Assembly: GCF_016634425.1 (NCBI RefSeq)
Contig: NZ_JAEPES010000006.1
Span: 151,398 to 215,397, forward strand
Reading direction: 5' to 3'
Length of the DNA: 64,000 nucleotides
Origin: Lacisediminihabitans changchengi
GTDB lineage: Bacteria > Actinomycetota > Actinomycetes > Actinomycetales > Microbacteriaceae
Notes under the pieces: model-generated
What the model saw: only the letters and a program-made list of their open reading frames with translations
The model's database searches: none
Told to the model about the DNA's origin: nothing
Shown: piece after piece, positions 8,967-16,638 of the stretch
How the letters are laid out: every line of letters starts with the position of its first letter
Position numbering within the stretch: position 1 is the first letter of the stretch
Program-made: the position numbers and the translations under genes

Positions 8967-9239
8967 GTGGCGAGAAAAGTGATCGACGAGCCGAGCGAGG
9001 ACGTCGTAGAGAATGCCAAGAAGGATCGCGGCAACAGCCGTGGGCCCTTCGGGCGCATCGCACTGTTCATTCGCCAGGTAATCGGGGAGCTGCGCAAGGT
9101 CGTCACCCCGACCCGTAAAGAGCTGTTCAGCTATACCGGTGTCGTCCTGATCTTCGTGATCATCATGATGGCGCTGGTCTACGGGCTCGATCTGGTCTTC
9201 GCCTTCGCCGTGAACTACGTATTCGGCAACGGCTCGTAG
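8967..9239 (+). CDS. Preprotein translocase subunit SecE
   Basis: A 90-residue protein: a charged N-terminus, the conserved amphipathic stretch with FIRQVIGELRKVVTPTRKEL (about residues 35-54), then one membrane helix. SecE clamps SecY in the Sec translocon. The start is GTG 8967 with GGAAGG nine bases upstream. It lies between tRNA-Trp and nusG, the standard order. Confidence 0.96.
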   Translation: MARKVIDEPSEDVVENAKKDRGNSRGPFGRIALFIRQVIGELRKVVTPTRKELFSYTGVVLIFVIIMMALVYGLDLVFAFAVNYVFGNGS

Positions 9240-9332
9240 GCATCGTTCGATCGGCTTCGGCCGCACAGGGGGCACGACCCCCTCACAGAGACACCGTGAT
9301 AGCGCCAGAGAGCGCCGAGCAACACCCAAGAA

Positions 9333-10403
9333 ATGGAATGGATTCAAGTGGCTGGAACAGAGCGCGACGACATCGATCTCTCGACTGCGGCCGAGCAGTC
9401 CTCCGAGGAGGACGAGGCGCAGGAAGGCAGCTACCTGGCTGCCGATGAGGCCTCGATCGATTCCGCAGAGACCGAGGCGCTGCATATCGTCGACCAGGAC
9501 GGCGTCGACGACCTGGATGACGAAGCCGTAGATCTCTCCGCAGCAATGGACGCCATCGAGGCAGCCACCGACCCCGAGGCCGACGCGATCATCGCGGATG
9601 CCCTGGACATCGACAGCGCCGACGAGGCCGAGGCATCGGTCGAAGCGGTCGACGGCGAGGCCGAGTCCGACGATGACGGCGAGCCGCCGGTTGTGGTTCC
9701 GTTCGACGAGCAGTTCGAGTCCGAGATCGAGTCGGAGCTGGCCGAGCAGGCCTCCATCGACGAATCGGGTATCGACGAAGAGGCCGAGGTCGACCCGTAC
9801 GAGGAGTTCCGCAAGGAGCTCAAGTACGCGCTCGGCAAGTGGTATGTCATCCACTCCTACGCGGGCTTCGAGAAGCGCGTGAAGCAGAACATCGAGAACC
9901 GCAAGGTCTCGATGACCATGGAGGACTACATCTTCCAGGTCGAGGTTCCGATGGAAGACGTCGTCGAGATCAAGAACGGCCAGCGCAAGCTGGTCAACCG
10001 CGTGCGCATCCCCGGCTACGTGCTGGTGCGTATGGACCTCAACGAAGACAGCTGGTCGGTCGTTCGCCACACCCCGGGCGTGACCGGATTCGTGGGCAAC
10101 TCCCACAACCCGACTCCGCTGCGTTTCGAGGAGGCCTTCAACATGTTGAAGAGCCTCGTGCAGATCGTCGAGGCCCCGGCCAAGACCGGCGCCAAGGGTG
10201 GCAAGGTCACCCAGCGTTCGATCCCGCAGGAAGTCGACTTCGAGATCGGCGAGACCATCACGATCAAGGAGGGTTCGTTCGCGGGCCTCCCCGGATCGAT
10301 CAGCGAGATCAAGCCGGAGAGCGGCAAGCTCACGGTTCTCGTGTCGCTCTTCGAGCGCGAGACCCCGGTCGAGCTGTCGTTCGAGCAGGTAACGAAGCTC
10401 TAA
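9333..10403 (+). CDS. Transcription termination/antitermination factor NusG
   Basis: A 356-residue protein if read from ATG 9333; GTG 9348 is an alternative with GGAATGGA just before it. The first ~168 residues are highly acidic and low-complexity. The NGN domain follows (from KWYVIHSYAGFEKRV) and the KOW domain is near the end (GETITIKEGSFAGLPGSI). NusG binds RNA polymerase and links it to Rho or the ribosome. Micrococcales NusG proteins usually carry an acidic extension, so its length is notable but not abnormal. A strong terminator follows. Confidence 0.96.
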   Translation: MEWIQVAGTERDDIDLSTAAEQSSEEDEAQEGSYLAADEASIDSAETEALHIVDQDGVDDLDDEAVDLSAAMDAIEAATDPEADAIIADALDIDSADEAEASVEAVDGEAESDDDGEPPVVVPFDEQFESEIESELAEQASIDESGIDEEAEVDPYEEFRKELKYALGKWYVIHSYAGFEKRVKQNIENRKVSMTMEDYIFQVEVPMEDVVEIKNGQRKLVNRVRIPGYVLVRMDLNEDSWSVVRHTPGVTGFVGNSHNPTPLRFEEAFNMLKSLVQIVEAPAKTGAKGGKVTQRSIPQEVDFEIGETITIKEGSFAGLPGSISEIKPESGKLTVLVSLFERETPVELSFEQVTKL

Positions 10404-10414
10404 TTTCTCTTTTT

Positions 10415-10449
10415 CGGATGCCGCCCCGTCGCTGACGGGGCGGCATCCG
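10415..10449 (+). terminator. Terminator hairpin after nusG
   Basis: CGGATGCCGCCCCGTC, loop GCT and its exact complement GACGGGGCGGCATCCG form a 16-bp GC-rich stem 12 bases after the nusG stop. There is only a weak T tract downstream. Confidence 0.8.
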
Positions 10450-10481
10450 TCGTTAAGGCGGCGGGTGCGCCGCGCGCCCCC

Positions 10482-10532
10482 CGTTTCCGTTGGTCGCACG
10501 TTTCCGTTGGTCGCACGTATCCGTTGGTCGAG
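10482..10532. repeat. 17-bp tandem repeat x3
   Basis: CGTTTCCGTTGGTCGCA at 10482-10498 and 10499-10515, then CGTATCCGTTGGTCGAG at 10516-10532. The last unit runs into a REP-like palindrome whose left arm begins GTTGGTCGAGTA, so the array probably arose by slippage on that arm. Confidence 0.9.
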
Positions 10533-10571
10533 TAGGCCGCGAGCGCCCGCGCGAACAGCCGTATCGAGACC
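10523..10571. repeat. REP-like palindrome (GTTGGTCGAGTA ... TATCGAGACC)
   Basis: Ends resemble the widely dispersed Microbacteriaceae palindrome with TCGAGTA and TATCGAGACC outer parts around a GC-rich centre. Similar ends are seen at 20611-20660. The identification is from memory of the family, not from a search. Confidence 0.6.
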
Positions 10572-10605
10572 CGTTGGACCCGTGAGGTGCACGTTCTCTC
10601 TCGTC

Positions 10606-10666
10606 GATGAGTTGCATGTTTTGGCTGTTCTCACGCGCTGAAGGCGACCAAAACGTGCAACTCACG
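10606..10666. repeat. Palindrome A, copy 3 (solo)
   Basis: A 61-bp copy of palindrome A without a DUF559 gene. Many differences between its arms convert Watson-Crick pairs to G-U wobbles, so an RNA hairpin would be largely kept. CGTGAGGTGCACG at 10581-10593 resembles one more half-arm. Confidence 0.9.
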
Positions 10667-10839
10667 AGGGCTGCAGGGGCATGCAACGACGGGTTGGTCG
10701 CACAGAGCTTCAGCGGGCGACTGCGGATAGCGCGACATCTGGCCAAAGCTCCGTATCGCTCACCGGGCGCGGCCGCGAACTCGCGAGCGCCAGTTCAGCC
10801 GCCAGCCGGAGCTGGCCGCGGCCGCGAGTAACACCAGTC

Positions 10840-10866
10840 CCGTGAACCGTGTAACCTGTATAGGTT
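10840..10866 (+). promoter_or_regulatory. Possible rplK-rplA promoter
   Basis: The stretch contains TAACCT and TGTATAGG with an AACCT-GTAT-AGGTT dyad, about 100 bases before the rplK start. The -35 element is unclear. It is offered because no better candidate lies nearer. Confidence 0.35.
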
Positions 10867-10967
10867 GCCGTGGCACCTCTGTGTGCCCGCAACCACCCAC
10901 CGCAGCCCATTCGGGGATGGCGGGAGAGCGGCCGGCAACGGTGGCTCGGACAGAAAAGGAAACTTAA

Positions 10968-11399
10968 ATGGCACCGAAAAAGAAGGTCACGGGTCTGATC
11001 AAGCTTCAGATCCAGGCCGGCGCCGCCAACCCCGCACCGCCCATCGGGCCCGCGCTGGGTCAGCACGGCGTGAACATCATGGAGTTCTGCAAGGCGTACA
11101 ACGCGGCGACCGAGTCGCAGCGCGGCAACGTCATCCCGGTCGAGATCACCGTCTACGAGGACCGCTCGTTCACGTTCATCCTGAAGACCCCGCCGGCAGC
11201 TGAGCTCATCAAGAAGGCGGCTGGCGTCGCCAAGGGCTCCGGCGTGCCGCACACCACCAAGGTGGGCAAGCTCACCCGCGACCAGCTCCGCACTATCGCC
11301 GAGCAGAAGATGGTCGACCTCAACGCGAACGACGTCGAGGCAGCAGAGAAGATCATCGCGGGCACCGCCCGTTCGATGGGGATCACGGTGGACGCATAA
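10968..11399 (+). CDS. 50S ribosomal protein L11
   Basis: A 143-residue protein with the classic N-terminal [18 protein letters not shown] and the [17 protein letters not shown] motif. L11 forms the GTPase-associated centre with 23S rRNA. The start is ATG 10968 behind an AAAGGAA ribosome site. Its TAA stop overlaps the rplA start by one base. Confidence 0.98.
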   Translation: MAPKKKVTGLIKLQIQAGAANPAPPIGPALGQHGVNIMEFCKAYNAATESQRGNVIPVEITVYEDRSFTFILKTPPAAELIKKAAGVAKGSGVPHTTKVGKLTRDQLRTIAEQKMVDLNANDVEAAEKIIAGTARSMGITVDA

Positions 11400-12085
11400 T
11401 GGCCAAGTCGAAGGCATACCGCGCCGCAGCGGAGAAGATCGAAGAGGGAAAGTTCTACTCGACCGACGAGGCCATCCGCCTCGCTCGCGAGACCGGTTCG
11501 AAGAACTTCAACTCGACCGTGGAGGTCGCACTGAAGCTCGGCGTCGACCCGCGTAAGGCAGACCAGATGGTTCGTGGAACCGTCATCCTGCCCCACGGCA
11601 CCGGCAAGACCGCTCGCGTCATCGTCTTCGCAACGGGCCCCGCGGCCGAGGCAGCCATCGCTGCCGGCGCCGACGAGGTCGGTGGCGACGACCTGATCGA
11701 GAAGGTGGCCGCTGGCTACACCTCGTTCGACTCCGCCGTCTCCACCCCGGAGCTCATGGGCAAGGTCGGTCGTCTCGGAAAGGTGCTCGGCCCGCGTGGC
11801 CTCATGCCCAACCCGAAGACCGGCACCGTGACCCCGGATGTGGCCAAGGCCGTCACCGAGATCAAGGGCGGAAAGATCGAGTTCCGCGTCGACAAGCACT
11901 CCAACGTGCACTTCATCGTCGGCAAGGCCGCCTTCAGCGCGCAGGACCTCGAGGAGAACATCAAGGCTGCACTCGACGAGATCATCCGTTCGAAGCCGAG
12001 CTCCGCGAAGGGCCGTTACATCCAGAAGGGCACCGTGACCACCACCTTCGGTCCCGGCATCCCGCTGGACACGAACGTCTTCTAA
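11399..12085 (+). CDS. 50S ribosomal protein L1
   Basis: A 228-residue protein with typical L1 segments ([31 protein letters not shown] [19 protein letters not shown]). L1 forms the mobile stalk at the ribosomal E site and in many bacteria represses its own operon by binding the mRNA. It overlaps the rplK stop in a TAATG junction, so the pair is translationally coupled. A terminator follows within 20 bases. Confidence 0.98.
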   Translation: MAKSKAYRAAAEKIEEGKFYSTDEAIRLARETGSKNFNSTVEVALKLGVDPRKADQMVRGTVILPHGTGKTARVIVFATGPAAEAAIAAGADEVGGDDLIEKVAAGYTSFDSAVSTPELMGKVGRLGKVLGPRGLMPNPKTGTVTPDVAKAVTEIKGGKIEFRVDKHSNVHFIVGKAAFSAQDLEENIKAALDEIIRSKPSSAKGRYIQKGTVTTTFGPGIPLDTNVF

Positions 12086-12100
12086 GCAGCACTCACCACG

Positions 12101-12135
12101 AAAAGGGGTCCGCGTTTCGCGGGCCCCTTTTTCGT
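12101..12135 (+). terminator. Rho-independent terminator after rplA
   Basis: AAAAGGGGTCCGCG, loop TTT, then CGCGGGCCCCTTTTT: a GC stem followed by a run of T. It ends the rplK-rplA transcript. Confidence 0.9.
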
Positions 12136-12154
12136 CCCCTCAGGAGCGAACGAG

Positions 12155-12730
12155 ATGACAGAGACGACCATCCAGATCCGGCGGGCGACGACGGATGATG
12201 CGCTGCCCCTCGCATCCCTCGCTGCGGCCACCTTCCCGCTCGCGTGCCCGCCGAGCACAGCGCGTTCTGCCATCGACGCCTTCATCGCGCAGCATCTCTC
12301 GCTCGAGCGTTTCGAGGGGTACCTGGCCGACCCGACGCGGGAGATCTTCGTCGCGGAGGGATCTGTCGGCGACACCATACTCGGCCAGACCATGGTCGGC
12401 CACGCGTTGCTGGGCTACACGATGCTGGTGTATGGCGAGCCGTACGACGCGGACGTCGCCGTGGCCATCACCCATCGCCCGACCGTCGAGTTGAGCAAGT
12501 GCTACACGGCCGCGGAAGCGCATGGCCGCGGGGTCGCGCCGGCGTTGATCGCGGCATCCGTCGACTCTGCCCGCGAACGGGGTGCGGAAGGCATGTGGCT
12601 CGGGGTGAGCCAGCTGAACGCTCGAGCCAACCGGTTCTACGAGAAGAACGGTTTCGAGCGGGTGGGCATCAAGTTGTTCTGGGTCGGCGACGAGCGCAAC
12701 GAAGACTTCGTGCGCGAGCGCGCGCTGTAG
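12155..12730 (+). CDS. GNAT family N-acetyltransferase
   Basis: A 191-residue protein with the GNAT fold. The acetyl-CoA loop is visible in AAEAHGRGVAPALIAAS, and the C-terminal NARANRFYEKNGFERVG is the usual motif B region. The start MTETTIQIRRATTDD is typical. It transfers an acetyl group from acetyl-CoA to an amine of unknown identity. It lies alone behind the rplA terminator and ends five bases from the convergent oxidoreductase gene. Confidence 0.9.
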   Translation: MTETTIQIRRATTDDALPLASLAAATFPLACPPSTARSAIDAFIAQHLSLERFEGYLADPTREIFVAEGSVGDTILGQTMVGHALLGYTMLVYGEPYDADVAVAITHRPTVELSKCYTAAEAHGRGVAPALIAASVDSARERGAEGMWLGVSQLNARANRFYEKNGFERVGIKLFWVGDERNEDFVRERAL

Positions 12731-12735
12731 CCCGG

Positions 12736-13701
12736 TCAGGTCAGGTCGGAGACCGTGAGCACGATCTTGCCGCGGGTGTGGCCGCCCTCGAGCGATTGGT
12801 GCGCCGCCGCGGCCTCCGCGAGCGGGAAGACCTCGTCGACGTGTACGTGCACGTCGCCCGTCTCGAGCAGGCGTGCGATCACGGCGAGGGTCGCGCCGTC
12901 GTCGGAGACCTTGTAGGTGGTTGCGCGCACCCCGGCGATCTCGGCGTCGTCGAGCAGGGTCGGCCAGCTGCCGCTCGGCACATTGATGATGAGTCCGCCG
13001 GGGCGGAGCACGTCGAGGGAACGCGAGCCGGTGTCGTCGTGCACGTTGCCGACCAGGTCGATCACGACATCCAGGTGGTCGAGCACTTCCTCGAATCGTG
13101 TGGTCGTGTAGTCGATCACCTCGGCGGCGCCGAGCTCGCGCAGCCAGCTGGCGTTGCGCTGCGACCCGGTCGCGATGACATGGGCACCGAAGTATGCGGC
13201 GAATTGCACCGCGAAATGGCCGACTCCGCCGGCGCCGGCGTGGATGAGGATGTTTTGGCCCTCGTGCGCCTTGGCGACGTCGACCACCATGCCCCAGGCG
13301 GTGAGAGCCGCAAGCGGAACGCCAGCGGCCTCGGTGTGCGACAGGCGTGGGGGCTTGCGTGCCACGCTCATCACCGGAACGGCGACGTACTCGGCGTAGG
13401 TTCCGGCGACCCGCGGTACTCCGATGATGCCGAAGATCTCGTCACCCGGCTTGATGGCGCAGGCCTCGAACGGTGACTCGATGACGATGCCGCTGAAGTC
13501 GCGGCCGAGAATCGCGGGATAGGACGGAATCTCGGCCGAGACCCCGCCGCCCGCTCGCGTCTTCGCGTCGATCGGATTGATGCCGGCGGCCACGATCTTC
13601 ACGAGCAGTTCGGCATTGACCTTCTTGGGCTTCGGCACCTCCGCCATCGTGAGTACTTCAGGGCCCCCCGTGGCCGCGATCACCATCGCTCGCATCGTCA
13701 T
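12736..13701 (-). CDS. Zinc-free quinone oxidoreductase / medium-chain dehydrogenase
   Basis: A 321-residue MDR-family protein. The N-terminal GroES-like part includes NPIDAKTRAGGG and the phrase AILGRDFSGIV. The Rossmann part has IHAGAGGVGHFAVQFA for NADP(H) binding and ends with GKIVLTV. The catalytic zinc cysteines of alcohol dehydrogenases are not evident, so a quinone/enone reductase is likely. The start was placed at ATG 13701 (MTMRAMVI); ATG 13695 and an upstream TTG at 13722 are alternatives. Confidence 0.85.
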   Translation of the reverse strand: MTMRAMVIAATGGPEVLTMAEVPKPKKVNAELLVKIVAAGINPIDAKTRAGGGVSAEIPSYPAILGRDFSGIVIESPFEACAIKPGDEIFGIIGVPRVAGTYAEYVAVPVMSVARKPPRLSHTEAAGVPLAALTAWGMVVDVAKAHEGQNILIHAGAGGVGHFAVQFAAYFGAHVIATGSQRNASWLRELGAAEVIDYTTTRFEEVLDHLDVVIDLVGNVHDDTGSRSLDVLRPGGLIINVPSGSWPTLLDDAEIAGVRATTYKVSDDGATLAVIARLLETGDVHVHVDEVFPLAEAAAAHQSLEGGHTRGKIVLTVSDLT

Positions 13702-13814
13702 GCTGCCAGTAAAGCGGGGCAATGATTCACCGGTGTTACGACGGTGTCTCCGCGAGGCAAACTATGCGGACCGTAGGAGGACTACTCGCAGCCGCCGCGC
13801 CGTACGCTGAGGGG

Positions 13815-14549
13815 ATGTCGCGCCCGAAGTCACGCCGCCGAGCCTCGTACTTCGAGCTCGCCGCGACCGTGCTGGGTATTCTCGCGGTGGTCGCCGCACT
13901 GCTCACCATTTGGCGGGCCCGGCTCAGCATCGACCACGACGTCTACGTGAGCGAGCTCGGCGCACCCGACCTGCCGACGGCGGGGGACTTTCGCGTCGCC
14001 CTGCTGCTCATCGTGGTCGGCGCGGCCCTGATCGCGTTCGCGGCGCGCTCCCTGCGGTCGCGCGGACGGCTGCTCACGGCATGGATCCCGGCCGTGTCGC
14101 TCTGGGCGGCAGCCGGCGGCTTCCTCGTCGCATCGCAGGTGACCTGCACCGCGGGCTGCCCGGTGCCGTACGGTCCCGATTTCACCTGGCAAGACTTCAT
14201 CCACACCACCGTCGCCGTGCTCGCCTTCGCGGCGGCGTGCTGGGGGATGCTGCAGATCGCGTTCGTGCGCGGTCACCGTGGGCTCGCGATCATGTCGCTC
14301 GTGTCTGCGGTGCTGGTCGCGGTCGTGGCGGGGGCCGGCGGCATCCTGTCTCTGCTGAATTTTCAGGTCGGCCTCGGCAGTAGGTTCGAACTGGTCGCGA
14401 CGTCGATCGGGCTGCTCTGGATCGCGCTGCTGGGCGGCGCGCTCGGGGCGCGAAGAGCCAGAGAGCTCTGGGCTAGGGCGTCACCGGCTCTCGCGTCCGC
14501 GGAACCAATAAGTCCTCGATCGCTGCCGCAGAAAGAACATGCTGGGTGA
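13815..14549 (+). CDS. Multi-pass membrane protein, DUF998-like
   Basis: A 244-residue protein with about six helices. The segment VPYGPDFTWQDFIHTTVAVL, followed by further helices, resembles DUF998 proteins, whose function is unknown. The start at ATG 13815 is favoured because TACGCT (13803-13808) sits six bases before it as a -10 element, suggesting a leaderless mRNA. ATG 13764 is an alternative. The 3' end overlaps the convergent ROK gene by 77 bases. Confidence 0.65.
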   Translation: MSRPKSRRRASYFELAATVLGILAVVAALLTIWRARLSIDHDVYVSELGAPDLPTAGDFRVALLLIVVGAALIAFAARSLRSRGRLLTAWIPAVSLWAAAGGFLVASQVTCTAGCPVPYGPDFTWQDFIHTTVAVLAFAAACWGMLQIAFVRGHRGLAIMSLVSAVLVAVVAGAGGILSLLNFQVGLGSRFELVATSIGLLWIALLGGALGARRARELWARASPALASAEPISPRSLPQKEHAG

Positions 14550-15714
14550 CCATCATCGACGCGCCGATCACCCCGGCGTCATCGGATGACGCGTCAGTGG
14601 ATGACAGGGCTCTGGCGATGGTGAGCTGTGACGTCGCCAGCGGGAGCGACCGGGCATAGACCACCTCGCGAGCACCGGCGAGCACGTGATCGCCGGCCGA
14701 CGACAGCGCTCCACCGAGCACGATCACCGAGGGGTTGAGCAGACTGACGCAGGTGGCGAGTACCTCGCCGAGGTCGCGGCCGGCCTGTCGAAGCGCCGCG
14801 ATCGTCGCGACATCACCCGCCTCGGCCAGCTTCACAAGGTCGTCGCTGCCGTGCGCGTTGGTGCCGGTGAGCCCGGCGGCGATCGCCGGGGCCCCGGCCA
14901 GAGCTTCGAGACACCCGACGTTGCCGCAGCGGCAGAGGACATCGCCGCCCCGACCGACACGAACGTGGCCCAGGTCGCCGGCGGCGCCGAGCGCTCCCCG
15001 CTGAAGCTGGCCATTGCCGATGATGCCCGCGCCGATGCCGGTGGAGACCTTGATGAACAGGAGGTTGTCGTGCGATGGCCAGTGCATCCGTTGTTCGCCG
15101 AGGGCCATGATGTTCACGTCGTTGTCGACGAGCACGGTGACGTCGAACGAGCGACGGATGTAAGAGGGCACATCGAAACCGTGCCAGCCGGGCATGATCG
15201 GCGGGTTGGCCGGGCGGCCCGAGGTGTGCTCGACCGGTCCGGGTAGTCCGATGCCCACTCCCGCCAGATCACCGGCGGTGAGCTGCAGCACCTCGAGCAA
15301 CTGGCGTGCCTCGGCGACGACGGTGTCGAGCACCGTCGTCGGTCCTGAGGCGATGGCAAGATCGGTGCGTCGGCGCAGCAGCACCCGTCCGGCGAGGTCG
15401 GTGATCGCGACCACCGCGTGCATGGCGCCGAGGTCGACCGCCAGCACCGCTCGAGCGGACGGATCGAAGGCGAAGCGCGAGGGCGGTCGCCCTCCGGACG
15501 ACGTGGCCTCGCCCACGGCGCTGATCAGGCCGGACTCCATCAGCGCCTCGACTCGTGCTGCGATGGTGGAGCGCGCGAGCCCGGTCAGCTGGGCTAGTTC
15601 GGCGCGGGTGCGCGGTGTTCCATCGAGCAAAAGCTGGAACAGATCGCCCGGAGAGGAACCGGGTGCGACGGGACTCGTGACCGACGCCGTCGAAGTCCGA
15701 TCCGCACTGGTCAT
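14473..15714 (-). CDS. ROK family transcriptional repressor
   Basis: A 413-residue protein from ATG 15714. The N-terminal winged helix is visible in RTRAELAQLTGLARSTIAAR, followed by the ROK domain (VLAVDLGAMHAVVAI, GVGIGLPGPV) and the zinc site CRCGNVGCLEA. ROK repressors of this layout bind sugar or sugar-derived ligands. It is divergent from the sugar-catabolism operon at 15871 and probably represses it through the inverted repeat between them. Confidence 0.9.
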   Translation of the reverse strand: MTSADRTSTASVTSPVAPGSSPGDLFQLLLDGTPRTRAELAQLTGLARSTIAARVEALMESGLISAVGEATSSGGRPPSRFAFDPSARAVLAVDLGAMHAVVAITDLAGRVLLRRRTDLAIASGPTTVLDTVVAEARQLLEVLQLTAGDLAGVGIGLPGPVEHTSGRPANPPIMPGWHGFDVPSYIRRSFDVTVLVDNDVNIMALGEQRMHWPSHDNLLFIKVSTGIGAGIIGNGQLQRGALGAAGDLGHVRVGRGGDVLCRCGNVGCLEALAGAPAIAAGLTGTNAHGSDDLVKLAEAGDVATIAALRQAGRDLGEVLATCVSLLNPSVIVLGGALSSAGDHVLAGAREVVYARSLPLATSQLTIARALSSTDASSDDAGVIGASMMVTQHVLSAAAIEDLLVPRTREPVTP

Positions 15715-15719
15715 CCACC

Positions 15720-15793
15720 ATTGATACCAGTCGGGCTTTGGTCTGTCACGCATCACACTTTTGCTTGACGCTCGACAAAAGTATCAATACGGT
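15720..15793. promoter_or_regulatory. Divergent promoter with inverted repeat ATTGATAC / GTATCAAT
   Basis: ATTGATAC (15720-15727) and GTATCAAT (15781-15788) are exact reverse complements flanking the ROK-operon intergenic region. TTGACG (15765-15770) with TACGGT 17 bases later makes a plausible promoter for the operon, with the second half-site overlapping its -10 area. A looped ROK-repressor complex would fit this arrangement. Confidence 0.5.
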
Positions 15794-15870
15794 AAAGACC
15801 GTGTTCATCGCTCTCCCGTTCGGGAGGCGACAGCACTTTTCGTCAGCAACGTCGCTCACAAGGAGATGCA

Positions 15871-16638
15871 GTGCCCACCACGCCCCCACTCTCACTCCAG
15901 CTCTACACGGTGCGCGAAGCACTCGAGCACGACTTCGACGCGACCATCGCGCGCGTCGCCGCCATCGGTTTCCGCCACGTGGAGCCCTTCAACTTCGTTG
16001 CAACGGCGCCGAAGCTTGCTGCAGCCCTCGCCGCGAACGGCCTGACGGCTCCGAGCACACACTTCAACTTCCTGGCCGCGGGCACCGATCTCGACGAGGT
16101 CTTCGCGGCGGCCGCGGCGATCGGCATTGCGACGGTCATCGAGCCTCACGTGCCGCCGGAGCGATGGGCCAGCGCCGACGACATCCGCGCGATCGCCGCC
16201 GAGCTGAATGCCGCCGTCGCGGTCGCGGCCCGGCACGGGGTCCGCATCGGGTACCACAACCACGCCTTCGAGTTCGCGAACGAGTTCGAGGTGCAGCCAG
16301 GGATTCGGCAGACCGGCTACGAACTGTTTGCGGCGAACCTCGACCCCGCCGTCATCCTGGAGCTCGACACCTACTGGGCCGCCGCGGGTGGTCAGGACGT
16401 TCCGGCGTTGCTGGCCCGCCTCGGCGACCGCGTGCGCTTCATCCACATCAAGGACGGGCCGATCGAGGACGACTCCAGGTCGCAGGTCGCGGTCGGCGCG
16501 GGCATGATGCCGATCTGGGACATCATCGAGGCGGCGAAGAGCCTCGAATACGGCGTCGTCGAGCTGGACGACACCGAGGGTGACATGTTTACCGCGGTCG
16601 AAGACAGCTACGCCTACCTCACGGGGACCGACAAGTGA
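15871..16638 (+). CDS. Sugar phosphate isomerase/epimerase (TIM barrel)
   Basis: A 255-residue xylose-isomerase-like TIM-barrel protein (AP endonuclease 2 fold). Metal-binding residues are visible in RIGYHNHAFEF, LELDTYWAAAGG, FIHIKDGP and GVVELDD. Such enzymes act in inositol and uncommon sugar pathways; the exact substrate is not known. The start is GTG 15871 behind AAGGAG. First gene of an operon; its stop overlaps the GTG start of the next gene. Confidence 0.88.
   Translation: MPTTPPLSLQLYTVREALEHDFDATIARVAAIGFRHVEPFNFVATAPKLAAALAANGLTAPSTHFNFLAAGTDLDEVFAAAAAIGIATVIEPHVPPERWASADDIRAIAAELNAAVAVAARHGVRIGYHNHAFEFANEFEVQPGIRQTGYELFAANLDPAVILELDTYWAAAGGQDVPALLARLGDRVRFIHIKDGPIEDDSRSQVAVGAGMMPIWDIIEAAKSLEYGVVELDDTEGDMFTAVEDSYAYLTGTDK

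Larger units (their letters stand above)
10450..10967. other. Repeat-rich nusG-rplK intergenic region
   Basis: A 518-base gap with no gene. It holds a triple 17-bp tandem repeat, a REP-like palindrome, a solo copy of palindrome A, a possible rplK promoter near 10850, and an untranslated leader of about 100 bases before rplK. Confidence 0.75.

Noticed and set aside
9333..9836. Acidic N-terminus of NusG as a separate gene or fusion
   Set aside because: It is in frame with the NGN domain without an internal start or ribosome site, and acidic NusG extensions are usual in Micrococcales.
10482..10532. Possible CRISPR array
   Set aside because: The three 17-bp units are directly adjacent with no spacers, and there are no cas genes. 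The same holds for the repeats at 30729-30818 and 53270-53341.
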